Shown in pieces: positions 23,207 to 31,244 of a DNA stretch of 64,000 nucleotides. Every line of letters begins with the position of its first letter. Positions within the stretch are counted from its first letter, which is position 1. The DNA lies in NCBI GenBank assembly GCA_016716665.1, contig JADJVH010000017.1, positions 23,466-87,465 of the forward strand, written 5' to 3'. The notes below the pieces were generated by a model. That model worked only from the letters and a program-made list of their open reading frames with translations, had not been told where the DNA came from and ran no database searches. The translations under genes were made by a program, and so were the position numbers. This stretch comes from Candidatus Opimibacter iunctus. GTDB lineage: Bacteria; Bacteroidota; Bacteroidia; Chitinophagales; Saprospiraceae.

Positions 23207-23214
23207 TAATTTTG
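23207..23214 (+). promoter_or_regulatory. predicted -7 element of tRNA-Glu
   Basis: TAATTTTG matches TAnnTTTG exactly and lies 31 bp upstream of the first base of the tRNA. No clear upstream TTTG is seen. Confidence 0.5.
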
Positions 23215-23245
23215 CCCTGCTTTTAAAGAAAGCGTCCGAACAGAC

Positions 23246-23320
23246 GGCCCCTTCGTCTATCGGTTAGGACGGCAGATTTTCATTCTGTAAAGAGGGGTTC
23301 GACTCCCCTAGGGGCTGCCA
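23246..23320 (+). tRNA. tRNA-Glu (anticodon TTC)
   Basis: A 75-nt cloverleaf can be folded by eye. The acceptor stem pairs GGCCCCT with AGGGGCT (one G-T pair), discriminator G, and CCA is encoded. The anticodon stem GCAGA/TCTGT encloses a 7-nt loop TTTTCAT with TTC at positions 34-36. The T arm GAGGGGTTCGACTCCCCT has the usual TTCGA loop. It stands alone, followed at once by a terminator. Confidence 0.95.
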
Positions 23321-23322
23321 CT

Positions 23323-23370
23323 AAAGCTCATAACTGCGGATACTTCATCTGTATGTTATGAGCTTTTTTT
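23323..23370 (+). terminator. Rho-independent terminator after tRNA-Glu
   Basis: A 12-bp perfect stem (AAAGCTCATAAC with GTTATGAGCTTT) encloses a 20-nt loop, and the right arm runs into a T7 tract. It begins 3 nt after the CCA end. Confidence 0.85.
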
Positions 23371-23474
23371 ATTCAACCATAGCCGTCAGCCTGCGTCAAA
23401 ATGGATGCACATGATTCAAAGTACAATGAATTGTGAATTATTGGCCCAGTACACGTGAATCCCGCCCAGTTCCC

Positions 23475-23482
23475 TACATTTG
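23475..23482 (+). promoter_or_regulatory. predicted -7 element of the lectin-domain gene
   Basis: TACATTTG matches TAnnTTTG exactly, 57 bp upstream of the lectin-domain ATG. No well-spaced -33 TTTG is seen, so this is a weak prediction. Confidence 0.4.
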
Positions 23483-23539
23483 CGTTGTGATTCAGCCCGT
23501 TACGGATATTGAATTCATTTTACCTGTTATCTACTGCCA

Positions 23540-24667
23540 ATGCATATCAAGTCCTTCAGTAATCATCCGTATGTGAGCTATATCAGGCCATTACTGCTTG
23601 CTTGCCTATTTATCAGCCAAGCGCTATTGATCCAGGGGCAACAGTATTTATTTCAGATTAATAGTTTTAAGGCATCAGACCAGAGTATCAACTTACGGGG
23701 TGGGTGTGCAATAGCAGATGGAAAACTGCGAATCGTTGCTGACAAGCCAGCCCAGGCAGGAGCCTGCTGGTATAAGGCCAAGAAAATTGATTTTACTGAT
23801 GGATTTGAAAGCGAGTTTACCTTCCTGATTTCAAAGGATGCTGCGGGCACACCTCCCGGTGATGGATTTGCATTTGTAATACAATCCCAGTCACCTGAAC
23901 TGAGTGGCGGAACAGGAGATGAGATCGGATATAAGAAGATCCCTTACGCAGTGGCACTTGAATTTGATATCAAGGACGACAATGAAGGGAGCCGCAATCA
24001 TATCAACCTTTCCTTCTGGAACCCTGAAACGAAGAGCTACCGGCAGTATGCAACCGTGCATGAAATACCGGAGATCACTGATGGGAAACCGCACTTTACG
24101 AGAATCATATACAGGGAAGGAAGGTTACAGATATACCTCGATTCCTACCTGTTTCCGGTACTTTCTGTCAAGCTCGATGTGGCCGCTAAAATCAATAGTC
24201 CTGATCACACCGCATGGCTTGGTTTCACCGCGTCTACATCAGACTTTCATGCCAATCATGATTTGCTCTCCTGGTCTATAAAAGAGTTTGCACCTCAACC
24301 TGAGGACATCAAGGTAGATTCAGTCGTGGTCGTAGAGAAAGGTTCGCTTCCGGTAAAGCAGCGAAAACTGACGATCAGTGTATGGGATCATAATACGGTC
24401 GATGGTGATATTATATCCCTCAAGCTTGGAGATGAATGGATCCTCACAAAGTATGAACTCACTGCGGTGAAGAAAACATTTGACGCAACGCTTATCGGCT
24501 TTGGCCAGGACCTTACGTTATACGCACACAATGTTGGAATGGTCCCGCCAAATACGGTGACGGTAAGCGTGTTTGATGGCGTGACTACCCAGAAGGTTAG
24601 CCTTGAGTCCAACATGGAAACCAGTGAGGCGATCAAGATCGTATACACTGGTGAACAGAATGAATAA
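23540..24667 (+). CDS. secreted L-type lectin-domain protein
   Basis: A 375-residue exported protein with a signal peptide of about 33 residues (cut near IQGQQ). Residues about 40-245 form a concanavalin A/legume-lectin-like fold: DGFESEFTFLIS, PGDGFAFVIQSQS, a predicted sugar/metal-binding VALEFDIKDDNEGSRNHINL, and a closing LGFTAST strand block. Residues about 255-375 contain the VxxVWDHNTVDGDIISLKLG segment and NTVTVSVFDG, a C-terminal module seen in other Bacteroidota cell-surface proteins. No T9SS sorting domain is visible, so it may remain periplasmic or use another route. The stop codon abuts the GTG start of trmN6, which suggests co-transcription. The ligand is unknown. Confidence 0.7.
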   Translation: MHIKSFSNHPYVSYIRPLLLACLFISQALLIQGQQYLFQINSFKASDQSINLRGGCAIADGKLRIVADKPAQAGACWYKAKKIDFTDGFESEFTFLISKDAAGTPPGDGFAFVIQSQSPELSGGTGDEIGYKKIPYAVALEFDIKDDNEGSRNHINLSFWNPETKSYRQYATVHEIPEITDGKPHFTRIIYREGRLQIYLDSYLFPVLSVKLDVAAKINSPDHTAWLGFTASTSDFHANHDLLSWSIKEFAPQPEDIKVDSVVVVEKGSLPVKQRKLTISVWDHNTVDGDIISLKLGDEWILTKYELTAVKKTFDATLIGFGQDLTLYAHNVGMVPPNTVTVSVFDGVTTQKVSLESNMETSEAIKIVYTGEQNE

Positions 24668-25435
24668 GTGTCAGAAGATTCTCCCTTTACTCATCAAATA
24701 TTTGACTTGCAGGGGATGCAAATCCTGCAGCGTGAGCCTGTGCACAAAGTAGGCACTGATGCGGTGTTGCTGGGTGGATGGATTGCCAGGGTGATCCCTC
24801 TTGCGCACAGGATATTGGATGCAGGCACTGGCACGGGCATACTTGCCCTGATGGCTGCGAAGCATTTTCAATCCGCCATACTCCATGCGATTGACATCGA
24901 TCCGGAAGCTGTTGAGTTAGCTTCGATGAATGTGATCCATTCAGATCTTTCCAGTCGGATATCTGTGTCTTGTTCAGACCTTATTAATCTGGCTGACGAT
25001 CAATATCTAAAGTATGACCTCGTGGTGAGTAACCCACCGTATTATAATACCGGAATACTGCCTGTCAGTGAAGCGAAATCCAGGGCCAAGCACATGACAG
25101 TGCCTGAATCATCCTGGATGAAAGGATTGCAAAAGTGCACTGGTCCGGGGGGGCATATATGTGTTATTGTTCCGGGTGAATCCGCTGTTCACTGGGTAAG
25201 AGAAGCAAATGCATTGGGATATTATACCTGTGACCGGCTCAATGTCTTTTCCACGACGAATGACACTGTGCCAAAGCGGATATTGCTGCATTTTACTGCA
25301 AGACTTGAAAAACCTTTCATCAGCCGTCTGGACATTTATCATAATGACCAAACGTATACAGATGAATATCTGCAACTGACAGGTATCCAGGTAAAGAGCC
25401 AGATTACGGGCTTGCTATGGCCCAAAGAGAAATAA
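24668..25435 (+). CDS. trmN6: tRNA1(Val) adenine(37)-N6-methyltransferase
   Basis: SAM-dependent N6-methylation of A37 in tRNA1(Val). The 255-residue product starts at GTG directly after the previous stop codon. It shows the family start FTHQIFDLQGMQILQ, then HKVGTDAVLLGGW, SAM motif I LDAGTGTGILALMAA (about 49-63), an acidic IDIDPEAVELASMN, and the N6-adenine signature VSNPPYYNTG (about 126-135). This arrangement separates it from PrmC and RlmG/RsmC types. Confidence 0.85.
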   Translation: MSEDSPFTHQIFDLQGMQILQREPVHKVGTDAVLLGGWIARVIPLAHRILDAGTGTGILALMAAKHFQSAILHAIDIDPEAVELASMNVIHSDLSSRISVSCSDLINLADDQYLKYDLVVSNPPYYNTGILPVSEAKSRAKHMTVPESSWMKGLQKCTGPGGHICVIVPGESAVHWVREANALGYYTCDRLNVFSTTNDTVPKRILLHFTARLEKPFISRLDIYHNDQTYTDEYLQLTGIQVKSQITGLLWPKEK

Positions 25436-25454
25436 TACAAACACATCAAAAATG

Positions 25455-25490
25455 AAAAAGGTGACACTTCTTACAGTATCACCTTTTTTT
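25455..25490 (+). terminator. bidirectional Rho-independent terminator
   Basis: Stem AAAAAGGTGA with TCACCTTTTT, extended by an AC/GT pair after one mismatch, with a short loop and T8 on the plus side. On the minus strand the stem is followed by a T-rich stretch too, so it can serve both trmN6 and the convergent small HTH gene. Confidence 0.8.
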
Positions 25491-25756
25491 TAATTGTGTG
25501 CCATCGTATTATGGGTGGACTCTTCGATAATCTTGGTGGCTAAATTGAGTATCGTATCGTCATCCAGGTGCACAATACCACCATCGGGACCCGGCTCTAT
25601 GTTTACGGATACGATCTGACCATTTTCATACTTCTTTGCTCCAAAATAATTCCTGACGGTCTGCTCTTCGATGTTGAGCTCATCAGCAATTCTCTTTACA
25701 CCACCGGTAGGCAGTGCATGTTTGATCCTTCTTAATTCTTCGAAAGTGATATTCAT
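25490..25756 (-). CDS. small helix-turn-helix DNA-binding protein
   Basis: An 88-residue cytosolic protein. Residues 4-40 can form a helix-turn-helix (FEELRRIKHALPTGGVKRIADELNIEEQTVRNYF), in which GGVKRIADELNI/EEQTVRNYF looks like the turn and recognition helix. The C-terminal half is acidic and may mediate dimerisation. It resembles small conserved Bacteroidota proteins with no assigned role. It is a monocistronic gene opposite trmN6 and upstream of ald in position, though ald has its own promoter. Confidence 0.65.
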   Translation of the reverse strand: MNITFEELRRIKHALPTGGVKRIADELNIEEQTVRNYFGAKKYENGQIVSVNIEPGPDGGIVHLDDDTILNLATKIIEESTHNTMAHN

Positions 25757-25918
25757 AATTTTCTATGTTATGATTAACAAGATGAAAAAATATTGCCGTT
25801 TGAAAGTTAGGGTTAAATCATCAGTTGTAAAAACTTTTTTTTACAAAAAATTTAACCTGTGGGCCTTCATTTGCAAGCTATTGTTAATGAGGTGACTATC
25901 GATCCTCAAAACCCATGA

Positions 25919-27031
25919 TCAGAGGAGGGAATCAACAGCCACGAGAGGGAGATTGAAAGCTTCGGCCACTCCCTTATAGACTACCTTGCCATTCACGACA
26001 TTCAGACCGAGCTTTAATGGTCCATCCTGGCGGCATGCATTCTGCCAGCCTTTGTCGGCGAGCTTGATGGCATAGGGCAGGGTAGCATTAGTCAATGCGA
26101 TCGTAGAGGTATAAGGTACGGCACCCGGCATATTAGCTACGCAATAATGGACTACTCCGTCGATGACAAAGATTGGATCATCGTGTGTGGTTGGCCTGCA
26201 TGTTTCGATGCAGCCTCCCTGGTCTACGGCAACGTCAACAAGGACCGTGCCCGGACGCATTTCCTTGAGCATATCCCGCGTGATCAGCATCGGGGCCTTT
26301 GCACCAGGTATCAGCACAGCGCCTATGATGAGATCATGGTCTCCGATGAGATCGCGGATATTGACTTCATTGGAAAACATGGTGGTGACATTGGGCGGCA
26401 TGATGTCGGACAGGTATCTCAGGCGATTGAGGTTGACATCCAGTATCGTGACGTGTGCGCCCAGTCCTGCGGCCATTTTTGCGGCCTGGGTACCTACGAT
26501 ACCCCCCCCGAGCACCAGTACATTGGCCGGAGCTACGCCCGGGACTCCACCGAGTAAGACGCCTCTGCCACCTTCAGGTTTTTCAAGGAATTTGGCACCT
26601 TCCTGTACTGCCATACGTCCAGCAACTTCGGACATTGGTACCAGCAGGGGAAGGGATCTGTCTGGCAACTCAACTGTTTCGTATGCCAGGCATACCGCTT
26701 CACTATCGATCATGGCCCTTGTCAGGGGTTCATACGAAGCAAAGTGGAAATAGGTAAAGAGTAACTGGTCCTTGCGGATCAATGGATATTCGACAGCGAT
26801 AGGCTCCTTGACCTTGATGATCATTTCGGCTATGCCGTATACTTCTTCAATGGTATTGAGGATAGAGGCACCGCGCTGCTCATATGCTGCATCCGTAAAC
26901 CCGCTGTTGACACCAGCGCCTTGCTGGACATACACCTTGTGGCCTCTCTTGGTCAACTCCAGTGCGCCGGCCGGGGTAAGGGCCACGCGATTTTCATTCG
27001 TCTTGATTTCTTTTGGAACACCGATAATCAT
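25919..27031 (-). CDS. ald: alanine dehydrogenase
   Basis: NAD-dependent interconversion of L-alanine with pyruvate and ammonia. The 370-residue length is typical. It shows MIIGVPKEIKTNENRVALTP with the substrate-binding Arg, the catalytic region around TYFHFAS (His near residue 96) and IIKVKEP (Lys near 74), the Rossmann motif VLGGGIVGTQAAKMAAG (about 171-187) and the C-terminal PGAVPYTST loop. No frame break. The gene is monocistronic with a well-matched promoter. Confidence 0.96.
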   Translation of the reverse strand: MIIGVPKEIKTNENRVALTPAGALELTKRGHKVYVQQGAGVNSGFTDAAYEQRGASILNTIEEVYGIAEMIIKVKEPIAVEYPLIRKDQLLFTYFHFASYEPLTRAMIDSEAVCLAYETVELPDRSLPLLVPMSEVAGRMAVQEGAKFLEKPEGGRGVLLGGVPGVAPANVLVLGGGIVGTQAAKMAAGLGAHVTILDVNLNRLRYLSDIMPPNVTTMFSNEVNIRDLIGDHDLIIGAVLIPGAKAPMLITRDMLKEMRPGTVLVDVAVDQGGCIETCRPTTHDDPIFVIDGVVHYCVANMPGAVPYTSTIALTNATLPYAIKLADKGWQNACRQDGPLKLGLNVVNGKVVYKGVAEAFNLPLVAVDSLL

Positions 27032-27058
27032 AGCAGCAGGTTGTTTTTTTTAGTGTGC

Positions 27059-27090
27059 CAAAGGTATGTAATTCGGTTTGATAAGGCAAA
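27059..27090 (-). promoter_or_regulatory. Bacteroidota-type promoter of ald
   Basis: On the minus strand TTTG (27087-27090) is followed after 20 bp by TACCTTTG (27059-27066). This matches the TTTG-N19-21-TAnnTTTG sigma-ABfr consensus in both boxes and spacing, and lies 28 bp before the ald ATG. Confidence 0.75.
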
Positions 27091-27118
27091 GGCTGAGGAT
27101 AAGGCGAAGATGCATTTT

Positions 27119-27164
27119 GAAAACCTTGTAGAGACGCGATTAATCGCGTCTCTACAAGGTTTTC
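27119..27164. repeat. perfect 46-bp palindrome
   Basis: Two 23-bp arms (27119-27141 and 27142-27164) are exact reverse complements with no loop. The core is GTAGAGACGCGATT and its complement. As the centre has no spacer, an RNA hairpin would need to open a few pairs, but the DNA could extrude a cruciform. It lies between the ald promoter and a minus-strand RNA gene. Confidence 0.9.
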
Positions 27165-27197
27165 ACTTCATCATTCGGCATTTCCAGGGGAAATGGC

Positions 27198-27358
27198 AAA
27201 AAAAAAGCCCCCTCCTTCGAGCGGGCTTAAGGTTAACTAAAACTAAGATCACACTTCTTATCTGGAAGCAGTCCGAGGGACTGCCTGTAAGATTCGTTTG
27301 AAAGGGGCTCGCGACGTTTCACGAGCCACTGCGATAAATCCATTAAAAACCAAAACTT
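27198..27358 (-). ncRNA. putative structured small RNA with own terminator
   Basis: The 460-bp gap between ald and mqnD holds no reading frame, but on the minus strand it has the signs of an RNA gene. A -7 element TATCTTTG lies at 27365-27372. Two perfect hairpins follow: GGCTCG/CGAGCC with a 10-nt apex (27306-27327) and GCAGTCC/GGACTGC with a 3-nt loop (27268-27284). A terminator stem (27205-27229, one mismatch) ends in U9. The predicted transcript is about 160 nt. Size and architecture could fit 6S RNA, but I cannot confirm a family. Confidence 0.5.
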
Positions 27359-27364
27359 ATGCAT

Positions 27365-27372
27365 CAAAGATA
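27365..27372 (-). promoter_or_regulatory. predicted -7 element of the small RNA
   Basis: TATCTTTG on the minus strand is an exact TAnnTTTG match, placing transcript start near 27358. No clear -33 TTTG was found. Confidence 0.45.
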
Positions 27373-27492
27373 AAACATATTACGATTAGTTGTTATATGT
27401 AAATGACTTTTTATCAAGAAAAAAGATAGATATAAAAAATGTAATATGTTTTTAGCTGGAAATCTTGCTGATACAGATGGCCTGATCAGCCT

Positions 27493-28278
27493 TTAGCGGG
27501 TCATTTTTTTTAACATTTCGACCGCATTTTTGCCTTGAGGGCCCAGATCGAGGGAAAAATCATTAACGTAGAGTCCGATGTGGCTTTTCATCACCATTTC
27601 ATCCATCTCCTGAGCGTATTGGCGGACGTAAGGCATCACCTGGTCAGTGTGGGCGCGGGCAAAGAGGATGCTTTCCCTGATCAGCGATTCTATCCTGGTG
27701 ATCACGTCAGGCGATAAGCGGCTAGCAGCAAAGATCCCACCAAGAGGTATGGGAAGTCCTGTCTTTTCTTCCCATGCTTCGCCCAGATCGGTGATCTTGA
27801 CCAGTCCTTTATCCGCATAGGTAAAGCGGTTTTCGTGGATGATGACGCCGGAGGCCACTTCGCCATGGAGTACCGCATCTTCGATCTGATGAAAGGGATA
27901 GAATTTTCTATGCGTTGCCTCCGGGTAGAAGACGTTGAATAGCAAGTGGGCTGTTGTCCACTGTCCCGGAAGAGCAACAAGGCCCTGTATGATGCTTTCC
28001 CGGGTCATTGGTTTTTTAGCGATCAATAAGGGGCCACAACCATTGCCCAGTGCAGCTCCTGATGATAACAGGGAATATTGGTTTTCAAGGGAAAGCGCCC
28101 TGTTGAAACTGATTTTAGAAACATCCAGCATACCGTCCCCTGCCCATTCATTTAATGTCTCCACATCTGCCATGCGCACATCGAAGGCCAGGCCCATAGT
28201 GTCAATCCAGCCATTGACCAGGGCGGCAAACATATAGGTATCATTGGGGCAAGGGGAGAAACCCAGTGTTATTTTCAT
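27493..28278 (-). CDS. mqnD: 1,4-dihydroxy-6-naphthoate synthase (futalosine menaquinone pathway)
   Basis: Late step of the futalosine route to menaquinone: converts cyclic dehypoxanthine futalosine to 1,4-dihydroxy-6-naphthoate. The product of 261 residues starts MKITLGFSPCPNDTYMF, the family signature; the frame is open 33 codons further upstream but that part overlaps the divergent gene. The periplasmic-binding-like fold includes SKISFNRAL, a GPLLIAKKP strand and VIIHENRFTY with the expected catalytic His. No other menaquinone genes lie in the window. It is transcribed divergently from an RluA-type gene with 34 bp between starts. Confidence 0.9.
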   Translation of the reverse strand: MKITLGFSPCPNDTYMFAALVNGWIDTMGLAFDVRMADVETLNEWAGDGMLDVSKISFNRALSLENQYSLLSSGAALGNGCGPLLIAKKPMTRESIIQGLVALPGQWTTAHLLFNVFYPEATHRKFYPFHQIEDAVLHGEVASGVIIHENRFTYADKGLVKITDLGEAWEEKTGLPIPLGGIFAASRLSPDVITRIESLIRESILFARAHTDQVMPYVRQYAQEMDEMVMKSHIGLYVNDFSLDLGPQGKNAVEMLKKMTR

Positions 28279-28312
28279 AGGCTCACTTGAAAGTGGTATT
28301 TTGGCTCCGGCT

Positions 28313-29017
28313 ATGACCGACCTGGAAATCATATATGAAGATAACCACCTGATTGCCATAAACAAGCCAAATGGCATTCTCGTTCACACGGATGAGACAG
28401 GGGACACCAGCCTGGAAGAGATATTAAAGGAGTACATCAGGGAAAAATACCAAAAGCCCGGCAATGTGTTCCTGCAGTCCTGTCACCGCCTGGACCGACC
28501 TGTCAGTGGTGCGCTGATCTTTGCCAAGACTTCCAAGGGAAAAGAACGTATGAGCCAGCTCTTTGCGGACCGTAAAGTGGACAAGACCTACCTCGCACTG
28601 GTGGCTAAATTTCCTGATCCGGCGGAAGGGGACCTTGAAAACTGGATATTGAAGGACCGGGCCAGGAATGTCGTCGAAGTGGTGAAAGGAGAGAAGAAAG
28701 GGGCGGTGAAGGCGAGGACCATCTACAAGACACTAGGGAAAGTTGGCAAGTTTTTCCTTGTCCGGCTAAACCCTGTCACCGGAAAATCTCATCAATTGCG
28801 AGTCCATATGCGGTTTATCGGCAGCCCCATTGCCGGCGATGTCAAATATGGCGGGCTTTCCATCAATGACCCAAGTACACTTTTACTGCATTGTCGTAGA
28901 ATGGAATTTATCCATCCGATCCAAAAAGTGCCGATCGTTTTGATTGCTGGTGTACCCAAATTTGCCTTATGGGACAAGCATCGGAGAGAGATTACAGCAC
29001 TCGAGGCTTCCGAATAG
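28313..29017 (+). CDS. RluA-family pseudouridine synthase, short form
   Basis: Isomerises specific uridines in rRNA or tRNA. The 234-residue product has no S4 domain: it starts with the catalytic fold (IIYEDNHLIAINKPNGILVH) and carries the active-site motif CHRLDRPVSGALIFAKTSKG with the catalytic Asp. HQLRVHM and KYGG motifs follow. ATG at 28313 is preferred over an in-frame upstream codon at 28244 that would overlap mqnD. The lack of S4 resembles the TruC/RluA short class; the target is not decidable here. Confidence 0.88.
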   Translation: MTDLEIIYEDNHLIAINKPNGILVHTDETGDTSLEEILKEYIREKYQKPGNVFLQSCHRLDRPVSGALIFAKTSKGKERMSQLFADRKVDKTYLALVAKFPDPAEGDLENWILKDRARNVVEVVKGEKKGAVKARTIYKTLGKVGKFFLVRLNPVTGKSHQLRVHMRFIGSPIAGDVKYGGLSINDPSTLLLHCRRMEFIHPIQKVPIVLIAGVPKFALWDKHRREITALEASE

Positions 29018-29029
29018 AAATTATTGCTT

Positions 29030-29037
29030 TACCTTTG
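29030..29037 (+). promoter_or_regulatory. -7 element of the SRP RNA gene
   Basis: TACCTTTG matches TAnnTTTG exactly and ends 5 bp before the first base of the SRP RNA closing stem, the expected distance for transcription start. Confidence 0.7.
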
Positions 29038-29041
29038 TCGG

Positions 29042-29136
29042 GAGTGAGAGTCATACGACCAGCTCCTTTCAACTCCCCCAGGGCAGAAATGCAGCAAGGG
29101 TAGAAAGTTGAGCGGTGCGATATGATTTCTCACTCA
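29042..29136 (+). ncRNA. ffs: signal recognition particle RNA, bacterial small type (4.5S)
   Basis: The apical Ffh-binding core is visible as CAGGGCAGAAATGCAGCAAGGGTAG-like sequence at 29080-29104: the asymmetric loop with GCAGCAAGGG and an apical GNRA-like GAAA. The distal arms pair: GAGTGAGAGTCATA (29042-29055) with TATGATTTCTCACTC (29121-29135), a 14-bp stem with one bulge. Length near 95 nt suits the small bacterial class without an Alu domain. A matching promoter sits just upstream and fsa begins 28 bp downstream. Confidence 0.9.
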
Positions 29137-29164
29137 TTTTATTTAACCTAAATCCTCCCGAGAT

Positions 29165-29824
29165 ATGAAATTTTTTATCGATACAGCCAATATTGATCAG
29201 ATCAAAGAGGCTGCAGAGCTTGGTATACTTGATGGTGTGACCACCAATCCTTCGCTGATGGCCAAGGAAGGCATCACCGGAACCGACAATATATATGCAC
29301 ATTATAAGGCGATCTGTGCCATCGTCGATGGCGATGTAAGCGCGGAGGTCATCAGTACCGAATTTAAGGGCATGATCGAGGAGGGCAGGCTGCTTGCTGA
29401 CCTGGCGCCTAATGTTGTAGTCAAAGTCCCTATGACCAAGGACGGGGTAAAGGCGATCAACTGGCTGACCAGCCACGATATCCGTACCAATTGCACTCTT
29501 GTGTTTTCAGCCGGCCAGGCAATCCTTGCCGCAAAAGCAGGCGCGACTTACCTTTCACCATTTATTGGCCGCGTAGATGATATCAACTGGGATGGAATGG
29601 CCTTGATACGTGACATCGCTGAAATCTATACGATCCAGGGATATGATACCGCCATCCTTGCTGCTTCCATCAGGACTTCAAGACAAATCGTTGAATGCGC
29701 CAAGGCTGGAGCAGATGTTGTCACTTGTCCATTGCCTGCAATTCTGGGTCTCCTGAAGCATCCGTTGACGGATATCGGTCTGGCGCAGTTTCTGGCAGAT
29801 CATAAGAAAGCTGAGGGGAAGTGA
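29165..29824 (+). CDS. fsa: fructose-6-phosphate aldolase / transaldolase-like (TalC family)
   Basis: Class I aldolase of the short transaldolase family. The 219 residues start MKFFIDTANIDQIKEA and show GVTTNPSLMAKEG, the Schiff-base lysine in VVVKVPMTKDG (about residue 86), NCTLVFSAGQA, SPFIGRVDD and an AASIRTSRQ strand near the active site. The length of about 215-220 marks the TalC/Fsa subgroup; many Bacteroidota members act as true transaldolases in the pentose phosphate pathway, so the precise activity is uncertain. It follows the SRP RNA and may share its transcript. Confidence 0.9.
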   Translation: MKFFIDTANIDQIKEAAELGILDGVTTNPSLMAKEGITGTDNIYAHYKAICAIVDGDVSAEVISTEFKGMIEEGRLLADLAPNVVVKVPMTKDGVKAINWLTSHDIRTNCTLVFSAGQAILAAKAGATYLSPFIGRVDDINWDGMALIRDIAEIYTIQGYDTAILAASIRTSRQIVECAKAGADVVTCPLPAILGLLKHPLTDIGLAQFLADHKKAEGK

Positions 29825-29877
29825 AAAATGAAAAATGAAAAATGAAGAATGAAGAATGAAGAGTGAAGAGTGAGTAA
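29822..29877 (+). repeat. heptanucleotide repeat array starting at the fsa stop codon
   Basis: Eight 7-bp units begin exactly at the TGA stop: TGAAAAA three times, TGAAGAA twice, TGAAGAG twice, TGAGTAA. Every unit begins with TGA, so consecutive units supply a stop in each of the three frames. Confidence 0.85.
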
Positions 29878-30320
29878 CGATTGCTAAACTTCATGCTACA
29901 ACGTAAATAGCCCTGAAGGGGCGCATAAGTAGAAAGGGGGTTCTGCCCCTACAAAAAGAGTATAGAGTGATGCTTCGACTACGCTCAGAAACCGGTCATG
30001 GTAAGTAATCGAGGTAATAAAAAAAGACTGCACAAGCCGAAGTTTGTTTTGGGCCTCAAAATAAAATCTGAAGCGCCTGATGCAAGTTCAGTAATCCCCT
30101 GTCCAGCTTAGGAAGCACCGGCCTATCCGAAATATGCCGAAGCCTTAGGGCCCGCCCTAGTGATGCATCAAAACTGTTCCCCATGCTTGTCATGTTAAGC
30201 CAAAACAGCGGAGGGCTTGTGACAGTCTGAAAATTCTAATTGATTCTTAAATCAATAAAATAAAATTAGGGGAATCAGGAATGAAAAGCAAGTGAAACTC
30301 AAATTATTTTAAAAAATACA
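29878..30320. other. 443-bp intergenic region with dispersed repeat
   Basis: No reading frame or RNA gene is supported. It contains AGCCCTGAAGGGGCG (29910-29924), a GGGG/CCCC palindromic element of the kind found inside the histidine kinases near 58-62 kb. It also holds one copy (29968-29995) of a 28-bp repeat whose second copy is at 38387-38414. The remaining stretch up to the convergent YihY gene shows nothing recognisable. Confidence 0.6.
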
Positions 30321-31244
30321 TCAGGCCTCTTCCTGGGCAAGCAGGTCCCTGTTGATCGCAATAGAGGCGTTAAGTTCATATCCCAGCAGGATAATAAAGG
30401 AATTGATCTGCAACCATAAGAGGATCAGGATCAATGCACCGATGGAACCGTAGATCTCATTGTAGCTGGAAAAATTTTCTACATAGATAGAGAACACCAC
30501 TGAGCTGATCACAGACAGGATAGTGGCAAGTGTAGCACCGGGAGTGAATAGTTTCAATTTGGTCTTGAATGCAGGGCCCAGCCGGTAGATGATGCTGATG
30601 ATGAAATAGTAAAAAATAAAAACTACACCCCATCTTAGATAATTATAGAAGCCGTAATCTCCGCCCCGGAAACCCATTTGAGCGAGCCCTTTCATGAGGA
30701 TGGGCTTGCCGACTACAATCGCAATGAGGGAGATCAGGAAGACAAGTCCGAGCAGCGTGGTCAGGTATATAGCACGCCATTCACGTTGCAGGATATTTTG
30801 CTTTTTGTAGGTGGCTTCATAACTCTTATGAAAGCCTTTGATCATCGACCCGACACCATTAGATGCGAAAATGATAGCCAGTAACAAACTCAGGCTTAAG
30901 AGTCCTTTTCTCGTGGTCTGCGTCATTTCGACCACTATGCCGTTGATATATGCCGCCATTTCAGCAGGCAGGAGATCAATATAATTTTTCTGAAAAGCTG
31001 CTACCATGTTGTCCATTGGAAGATAAGGCAGCAAAGACAGGATCACCAGAAGGCCGGGGAAGATAGACAGGAAGAAGCTGTAGGCCATAGAATTTGACCT
31101 GACCATGATATCATCGCGTAAGATTTCTTTCCATACATATTTGAGGATGATGGCAATCGGTATGCCATTGAAGCCTGGCAAAGTCTGCCTATGCATGAAG
31201 GATCTCAGTTGAATCCATTTCCGCTTCCAATAGGCCTTGTTCAT
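30321..31244 (-). CDS. YihY/BrkB family inner-membrane protein
   Basis: A 307-residue polytopic membrane protein of the YihY (formerly mis-named RNase BN) family; molecular role unknown. Six hydrophobic segments are visible, at about residues 45-65, 110-135, 152-172, 195-215, 230-250 and 262-285. The family motifs DDIMVRSNSMAYSFFLSIFPGLLV and ASNGVGSMIKGF, and the late IGALILILLWLQINSFIILLG, are all present. Its start overlaps the stop of the thioesterase gene by 4 bp (ATGA), and with arcA forms a three-gene coupled operon. Confidence 0.87.
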   Translation of the reverse strand: MNKAYWKRKWIQLRSFMHRQTLPGFNGIPIAIILKYVWKEILRDDIMVRSNSMAYSFFLSIFPGLLVILSLLPYLPMDNMVAAFQKNYIDLLPAEMAAYINGIVVEMTQTTRKGLLSLSLLLAIIFASNGVGSMIKGFHKSYEATYKKQNILQREWRAIYLTTLLGLVFLISLIAIVVGKPILMKGLAQMGFRGGDYGFYNYLRWGVVFIFYYFIISIIYRLGPAFKTKLKLFTPGATLATILSVISSVVFSIYVENFSSYNEIYGSIGALILILLWLQINSFIILLGYELNASIAINRDLLAQEEA

